Part shown: piece by piece, positions 49,401-58,400 of the stretch | How the letters are laid out: every line of letters starts with the position of its first letter | How positions within the stretch are numbered: the stretch's first letter is position 1 | NCBI GenBank assembly: GCA_008360955.1 | Contig: LUCM01003417.1 | Span: 1-64,000, forward strand | Direction: 5' to 3' | Length of the DNA stretch: 64,000 nucleotides | Origin: Fasciolopsis buskii | Taxonomy: Eukaryota > Platyhelminthes > Trematoda > Plagiorchiida > Fasciolidae | Position numbers and translations under genes: made by a program | The notes under the pieces: generated by a model | Told to the model about the DNA's origin: nothing | The model's database searches: none | What the model saw: the letters and a program-made list of their open reading frames with translations, nothing else

Positions 49401-52400
49401 GGTACTTTACACCGACCTTTGCTATTCTCGTAAGGTTACACGACGCTATAGAAACAAATATGCGAGATAGATAGGGAGTAGACTTACGGAAGCGGGAAAA
49501 CAAAAGAACGCGGCTGCGGTCAACACATGGGATACAGTCTAACTGAATTAACACGCTTTTTCAACTGATTGGATTCGACGGAACATGACAGCACAACCAC
49601 CATTGTTTACGGTTCCCGGCCTTACTTTCAGTGTATCCAGCCAACTGATTAAGGGATCATTTGGATGTGAGACATCTATTTTGCCCATTTTCGCTGGACA
49701 ATTTCTCATCCCGCGCTGATGCATTGCTCATTGATCTACAAATGGCTTTCCATTAATATTTTATCATTTTACTTCCTTTATTAATGAAACGAAAATGTAC
49801 AGCATTTCTCAGAGGGCTCTCAGGTGGGGAAGTTGACCGGCCAATCCGTGGGAGGGAAGGAAAAGAGAGTACAGTATGATAGAAGAGCGTCTGTCATATG
49901 CAACACATGGCCCAACGAACGAAGTCTGCTGAGCTCGATCCGATTTGATTTGAACTGAAATCCAAGAGTATTCCCAACCTGCACGTTGCTCACGCGGTCC
50001 GTCCATCCGATCCTAGCGATACTAAGCGAACATCAGTGATCAAAATCTTCAAATCGACGAATATCTTCGTCACGCAAACTCCATGTCTCGCATCCATAGA
50101 AGAGAACTGAACGCACTTCAGTGCAGTACACACGACCTTTTAGCTTCAATGAAATGTCAGGCCGACGCCACAAGTGCTTCACCTCAGTCCATGCCAGTTG
50201 AGCCTTGCATATACGCCTGTCTATCCTTAATATCATGATACCAAGCTCATTCAAGGTGTCGAGGAATGTAAAGCAGTCAACAATGGTGAGTTCCACCCAT
50301 CGAGCATAAAATTCGGTACTACTGTCGTCCAGTCATGGAACATCAATTCAAACGAGCGACGCACATGCCGAACGAACCCACAGTTCTTGCCAGTTTATCT
50401 AACGCACCTTCCACATGTCCTGCAGCATTGAACAGATACACAAGACCGTTGGTGCAATCGAGGTCACACAGCCTTTCCCCATTTACCAGTTCAACATCGA
50501 CATCCTGAAGACCTCCTAAAGCATATCTCATTAACTTATGGATGACGGTATCGAACAAGATTGGCCAAATGAGAAACTCTTGTCGAACACCGTTCATCGT
50601 TTCGAATGAGCCCCACCCTTTACCGATACTCCTATTCGACCACAGGTAGGCGAACACATCGCTCGCATAAGATTAACGAAGTTCACCGGTACACCCTTTC
50701 GGTCGAGGACGCCGCGGAGATTGAGAAAAATCACCATTGTCGAGCGACGGTGTGTAGGGCACATTTCAAGTGGCTGGCTAAGAAGAAAAACTGGTCAATA
50801 CAACCTTAACCTGAGCGAAGTCCGGACTGCTGTTCGCGAATGTTGTTCTCGCGAATCGGTTAGACGGCGTAGCGTCACTGAAACCAAACCCTGGAAACTA
50901 AAGTGATCCTACGGAATGCTGTGTATTTGTAATACAATAAATTAGGACAATAAACTACTATTATTGTTATTATTAATGCTATCCCGATTGCCAAGTAGAT
51001 AAGGTTTCCGTTTAACTTAAATTCAGCAAAAGATACCTGCCCCTTTGTTCACTTATTTTTTTGTTGCTCATATTGTCTGTGAAATCCAACTGCACGTACC
51101 ATTTGAAGGCACCTGAATCGCCCAGAAAGTTGGATATCGGAATGTTACCCATCCATTGGAGATTGCAAATGGATCGTTTAGTGGGTTGAAAACTACAACT
51201 TTCGACACCAGCTTTTTTCACTTTTCGTCGTGAACAAATGTGTGAGGAAACAATCTTGAACATTGGGACCGTGTAAGCTGAGACACGTAACCATAAGAGT
51301 GATTCCACAATCGAATTAAACGTCCTAATTATTGTCACTTTTTTTCTTTCCTCCATTTTGTCTATTCAATTTGTCTTCCTGTGCCTCGAATAATAAAAGC
51401 TGTCAGTGATGACGAACTAAATGGGATAGCAGCACAATATTCTGCGTGAATCGACGGCGTGATTGGGCAAAACACGAATTAGCAGACAAACAAGCATGGG
51501 ACAAATGAAGAGGAGAATGAATATGCCGGATAAGAGATATGGGAAAATACCTTAACACATGTACGGCGGCGGTCAGATGAAAAAGGGGATTGTCACCCAC
51601 AGAGATCAAAGCTTCAAGTCCCAGATCTGAAGGTCTCTGTTACTAGACGGCAACTCGTTTTCAGGCAGGTCGCTAAAACACATGACATAAAGAGGTCATC
51701 ATGTGCACCATCGTCCAGCATTAAACAGCAAAGCAAGCCTCATCGACCGCTGCCTTTTCCCCAGAGTTACAAGTTTCTATAAAAGAGAGTGAATATACAA
51801 GGGGGACAGGGAGTGGACCCACACAGGTGGGAACAGATAAGAATGCTGCAGTAGCCAACACACGGAATGCAATCCAACTGTACAAACTCACTCTTTCAAT
51901 CATTCTGATGCGATAGAAAATGGCAACATGATCGCCACTGTTCGCGGTTCACTGCCATATCCCGAAGTGTCTCCAGCCAAGCCAGTTGACGAGTCTTTCG
52001 GACCCCAACCACGGGGACATCAGACATCTACTTTACCCAAGTTCGCTGTACATTTTCTTATTCCACGTTCCCACATCATCTGTTGACCTCCAGATGGCTT
52101 CTTCTATTCATTGGGAGGAGCCCAAAATAGGGCATGATATGGTAAACGAGTGCTCGACACACGCAACACATGACCCAACCAGGGATAAGGTGTTCTCAAA
52201 ATTCACACCTAGTACTAGCTTCCTTATCTGAACATTACTCACCCGGTCACTCCATCCAATCCTAATCATACTACGTAGGCATCGGTGGTCGATAACCGCC
52301 CAGCGACGAACATCTCCCACACGCATACTCCACGTCTCGCAACTATTCAACAAAACTGAACGCACTGCAGCACAGTACACACGATCTTTCAACTTCAGTG

Positions 52401-55400
52401 AAATATCAGGCCGACGCCACATGTGTTTCAATACAGCGCAAGTTACCCGAGCCTTGGATATACATGTATTTACCTCTACTCCCGAGCTACCTTCGTTCGA
52501 CGGGCAGTTCCTAAGTTAAGCGAAACGGTCTACAATCACTAATTCCTCTCTGTGAAGCATAAAGTTCGGTACTACTGCAGTCCAGTCCTGTAACAGCACT
52601 TTAGACTGTTAAGGTGCAAAGCAGAAGTTCAACTGAGCTACAGTCCTAGTGAGGACTGCCCCTACCCCACCTTGTAAGGAGCTTAAGTTGGTATGGGGCA
52701 TGCTTCTCCCGCTACACTAATGTATAAAGAATTCCATTTGGAAATTTGTCAGACCGTTCCAAAGAAACTTCTGTCCCGATTGACCGGATCTGTTTATTTG
52801 AGCTGTGCACTGATTGACTGAAGTCGTTCTGTCTCGATGAAGCGAACACTAGGACTGATTGACCTGTTTGATTTTGTGTTTTCGGAAGGCTGGTAACCAC
52901 CGATTGATGAATTTGGTCTCGTTGAGTTTCATAGCTGATGCTGACTGATTTTCTTAATTTGTTAGTGTTCCGCTAGACACCGCCGAGGTTAACAATTAGA
53001 TAAGATCACGACAAATAAAAGAGCGGAAAGTCACCTTGAGAACAACAGTGAATCCAAAATCGCTGAAATCAAATGCAAACGGTATCACCCAAAACAGTGA
53101 ACTTTCCACATACAACGGGGAAAACAAAACAACTCCAGTGAAGATGTAAGGAGTACGGTGTGCGAATGCATTTGCATGCGACTGAAGATGATATCCAACA
53201 AGGGGAACAAATCGAGAGCTTCACCGAATCAGGGAAAAAGGTGCATCATTCAAACTAATTGTATAGAAGAGGACGAGAACAGGAAGAATGGAGGTAAAAT
53301 ATGGAGACCAAGCCAATGAAACCGAAGTAAGATGAAGTACAGACGACATGTTTCCAGGTGCTTCGTCGAGGTTCAACGAACCGCGGAAACTGTCCGAGAA
53401 TGGCAGTCTCAAAAGGCACATTAATTTACGACACATAACTTACCCCACCACACAAAGCCAACCTCCTTAGAAAGCTTACTACAAATTGTACGACTTACCT
53501 TGAAGATCGTCGAAACTTTAGAGAATTAAAACACCTACCAAAAACGTTCTGTTATTAAAATTATATCACTTGCAATAAAAAGATCGCTGATAATCAATAT
53601 CATTCAGGAGAGTAATAAATATTAGGTTGCCTAATATGTACGAAACACGGCGAATAGGGTTCGAAAAAAAACTCACTGCAAGGTATTTTAGAGGCATAGG
53701 CAGAGGTGAATTTCGCTTTTTACTACTGACACATTCAGTAGTAGTGGTTAATAGTTAGCAAAGAAAACGCGAAAACGATATTCCACAGAAGACAGATACC
53801 ACTATGATTAACCATAACACCTCTTCACGCTAATCGGATGAATGAATCGAAGGAAAAACAACGAAGTCATCGAAAAATTGGATTTCGTAACAAGATAGAC
53901 GAATCACGTCTGTTGTTGTCAGTATGTGATCAGCACCGAACCGTCATCAGGTTAGTATGCTTTTATCATGTGGTTGATTATCTTGCTTGTTAAACCACCG
54001 AAAGAATTAGATAATAACAAATTCTGACTTACGCGAGAGCCGAAAGTTGCCTGAGGCCAGCCAAGACGTCCTGCGAGCATTTGTCCCACTTGTGACGCAT
54101 CGTCATCGATAGCTTGTTTCCCAAGTATGACAAGATCAATCTGTGATGGACAAAGAAGAGAAATATCTATAATCCTTGGAGTAAAGAGGACTCCTATTTT
54201 ATCACGAAATTATGTTCATTCTATGGACAAGTATCTCTAACGTTCTGTTTGCACTGGCTATCTTTATGACACGATTGAAACGTGTGCAGCGGAAGGGACA
54301 TGCTACCCATAACTACCAGAGCCCACTACAGGGAGGGGTGGGTGGGGATCTGAAACCTTGATCCTTAGACTTGGAGCGGCAAAGAAACGCCTAAGACCAT
54401 TCTAGGTCAGGTGTGTTAACGAGTCGGGCGACAGCGAGTTGTCATCTACCACCTAAGTGAAAAGCACATGTGGGATTCGAAAATCTTACCCTTTCGGTAA
54501 AAGATAGTTATTCCACTTGACAACCTCCGGTTGCAGTAATAATTCAAGGGGAAAACCACGTGAATTATTTTGACTGAATAGGATGGAAACACGAAGGTCC
54601 AAATTAGTCCTTCAAAAGATACCAACAATTAGGAATACGCAGGCAGAAAAAAAACAAACGTAAAAAATAAAATGGCAACTGTGAATCAAAAGGATTTAAG
54701 GGAGAACTAATAACCAACCGAGGGTTTTGCAACCCAGGGTGATTTACCTTCAACTTGGCAAGCGAGACCTGTTCGGGAACCATCGTATCATCGTTGAACA
54801 GGTTGACGACCCGTGAGTAACACGCCCACAACGAATTCCATAGTTCATCGATAGTCACGCAGGATAATCATGACCGCGCTGCCAATACCAACCGCCTGGT
54901 GGATAGTCACAAGAACCAGGACGGGTAACAATGTGGACGAGCGTTGGGAACAAAGTAAGCAGGCGATGCATTTGGCAACAGCTTTTGCCTGTGGTCCCAC
55001 GTCTAGCGTTCATCAAAAACACTGGATCTCACAAGGGTCGCTGGGCCTAATGCAGCAAAAACGACAGCTCCCTAACTGCAAGGAAGTGAATAAGGTGCGT
55101 CGACAGTTGCAGCGTCAGTTGACGATAAGCCTTAGGAATGACCGCGAAAACTGGTGGATTAAGTTATCTGAAGAGATGGAGGAAGCAGCCGCTTCAGGTA
55201 ACAATCAAAGACTGTTTAAGCCTATACGCGACACCAGCGGGCGGTGAAATTCGGTTAGTGAAGTCGTGTGCGATAGGAATGGAGAGCTGATCCATGGTAG
55301 ACAGCAAAGGCTGGACCGTTGGGCAGAACACTCCAAGGATCAGTTTAGCTGGCCACACGCTAACGCATTTAGGCCAACGTCTGGAGCTGCAAATCTTTGG

Positions 55401-58400
55401 GAGGTGTCACTTGATCCCCCAACGGAAGTGGAAGTGCGGTCGAATATTCGGCTTCTGAAGAGGGGATAAGCAGTCGGCCTCGACGAATTCTCCGAGTTCA
55501 TTCCAAATTGGGTGGAGAAGCCCTGTCAGAATCTCTCACTTCCTTCCTTCGTGATATTTGCAACGAGGAGTGTATTCCGTTATCGTGGGGTGAGTAACTG
55601 ATTGTACCCATCTTCAAGAAGGACACACGGAGTGACCGTAGCAATATTCAGGGCATTAGTTCAGTTCCGATAGTTGCTAAGGTCTCAGCTTCGATAACGT
55701 TGCGCCGTTTGAAACCGATTGGCGAGAGTAATATCCGCGAACAACAGACCGGATTTCGGCCAGGTCGAGGTTGCATCGACCAGATATTCACTCTCCGACA
55801 GATACTCGAAACGCGCCACACGCACCGCCGCCCTACGATCGTAGTCTTCCTCGACTTGAAAGGTGCTTTCGACTCCGTGGATCGACCAGCACTACCCAAT
55901 GCTCTCCACCGGAAGGGTATGCCAACGAATTTTGTGAACCTGTTACGAGCATTGTACTCGCATACCTAAGGTCGCGTTAGGGTATACGGTGAACTATCAC
56001 GTTCATTCGCAACGACTAGTGGCGTTCGACAAGGGTGTCCCACCTCTTCGTTCTTGTTCAACTTCGTCATAGACGAGGTGATGGGAGATGCTTTAGGAGG
56101 TCTACGGGATGTAGGAGTCGAACTGGGAATTGGAGGAAAGCTATGCGACCTAGATTACGCAGACGACGTCGTGTGCCTTTTCGAGTCTGCGAACCATGCA
56201 CAACGGGCACTAGATAGACTGTCGAGATCGGTTGCTCGCTTTGACATGTACCTTGCACCTTCAAAGTGCAAAGTACTGTTACAGGACCGGACAACAGCAG
56301 CGCCGAACTTGATACTGGATGGAGAGGAAATAACGATGGTGGACCGTTTCACCTACCTTGGTAGCTGCGTGTCCAAAGATGGTAGCTCGGGATTGGAGGT
56401 AAGTATGCGTATATCCAAGGCTTGGGCAACTTGCGCTGTAGTGAAGCACATGTGGCGTCGGCCTGATATTTCACTGAAGTTGAAAGATCGTGTGTACTGT
56501 GCTGCAGTGCGTTCAGTTTTGTTGAATAGTTGCGAGACGTGGAGTATGCGTGTGGGAGATGTTCGTCGCTGGGCGGTTATCGACCACCGATGCCTACGTA
56601 GTATGATTAGGATTGGATGGAGTGACCGGGTGAGTAATGTTCAGATAAGGAAGCTAGTACTAGGTGTGAATTTTGAGAACACCTTATCCCTGGTTGGGTC
56701 ATGTGTTGCGTGTGTCGAGCACTCGTTTACCATATCATGCCCTATTTTGGGCTCCTCCCAATGAATAGAAGAAGCCATCTGGAGGTCAACAGATGATGTG
56801 GGAACGTGGAATAAGAAAATGTACAGCGAACTTGGGTAAAGTAGATGTCTGATGTCCCCGTGGTTGGGGTCCGAAAGACTCGTCAACTGGCTTGGCTGGA
56901 GACACTTCGGGATATGGCAGTGAACCGCGAACAGTGGCGATCATGTTGCCATTTTCTATCGCATCAGAATGATTGAAAGAGTGAGTTTGTACAGTTGGAT
57001 TGCATTCCGTGTGTTGGCTACTGCAGCATTCTTATCTGTTCCCACCTGTGTGGGTCCACTCCCTGTCCCCCTTGTATATTCACTCTCTTTTATAGAAACT
57101 TGTAACTCTGGGGAAAAGGCAGCGGTCGATGAGGCTTGCCTTGGTGTTGAGGGCTAAACGGTGATGGTCGTGGACTGAAGACTAGCCATGGAATTTAGTC
57201 TTGCTCATTGCATGTAGTACAGCAAACGCATTGTGGACGCCGATTCATCCAGCGGGGTTGGGGCTGATTACTTTGAGGCAGCGATGGTTACTCAATAAAT
57301 TAGTGATCTGTCCTAAGATTAAAAAGAACTGTTCCCCCAAATAAGTTGCACCTACGTCTATCCGATGGAAGTTTTTGGCCAATACATTACTGATTTTTGG
57401 AGCGATTTCAGTAGGTACTGAGTGATTCACCGTGTGGAACTATGCTTCGCTCATCAACTGATTTTGTCAAGGTGGATTACGTCTGATCTATCTACTTTGA
57501 TTTGACAGGTGTGAGAATACCACTGGCACAAGAAAGCAATATTTCATGGTGTTTCAACTCTAGCAGGCCGCGTGAGGACGTAGCTTTTTCCCGATTATCT
57601 GTAATTCTCACGAGTTCAGTTAAATACGTCGGGGTGGCACCCAGATGAAGCAATCAAAAGCAGAAGCATTATTGTTGTCAGCAATAGGCGTCGTACACGG
57701 ATGGATGAATATGGTTGTCCGGTTTCGCGGTTACAGCTACTGGTCAGGTATGCGTACCTTAAACACTACTTTGTCAAGTTGCTATTAGAATCTTATTTCA
57801 ATCGTTATGAAAGTGCGTGGAAGATGAATCCACGTAAGAATTACATGTGGTTCATCGGGAGCGAGAAGTACCGAAAAACTGATCGTGTTTCGGGAGAAAT
57901 TTTGTCTATCCATCCATATGCGGAACATACTACTGACAACAACAATCCATACTTTAAAATCTCGTGTCCGCTTCCCATAAAACAGTAATGTTTAACCGAT
58001 GAAAAATCTCCCGACGAACCATTGTGCATGTTTATAATAATTCAGATGAGATGTTAATGTAAAAATCAGGTGTCAAAAACCCATGCGTCATTTATTTTGT
58101 TCATTTTGGAGACATGGTTATGGTGATACCGCATTGCTGGCTGACCTTGTGATTCAATCAAAAACACTATGTTGCAAACTCATGCCATTATAGCATAGTT
58201 CATCCTAGGCAATCAAAATATCTCACTCCTAGTCTTGTTAACCTGCGTTTGTATCTGATACCAACGTCACAGAAGTAACGGTTTGCTCAATTGGTCGGAT
58301 CGAACCAAACGCCGTAGAAAAATAGCGGTACACGATAAAAGATTTTACCGCATCAATGGACCGTAAATAAGCCCAGTGCAGGAGATTAATTGTCACGCAT

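Larger units (their letters stand above)
12381..54032 (-). other. ETFB intron 2 (41.7 kb, retroelement-filled)
   Basis: Bounded by GTAAG at 54032 and CAG at 12381. It contains the 317-bp hammerhead array, the Penelope-like element and most of the non-LTR fragments. One unresolved base (N at 23852) sits inside it, so its true length may be greater. Confidence 0.92.
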
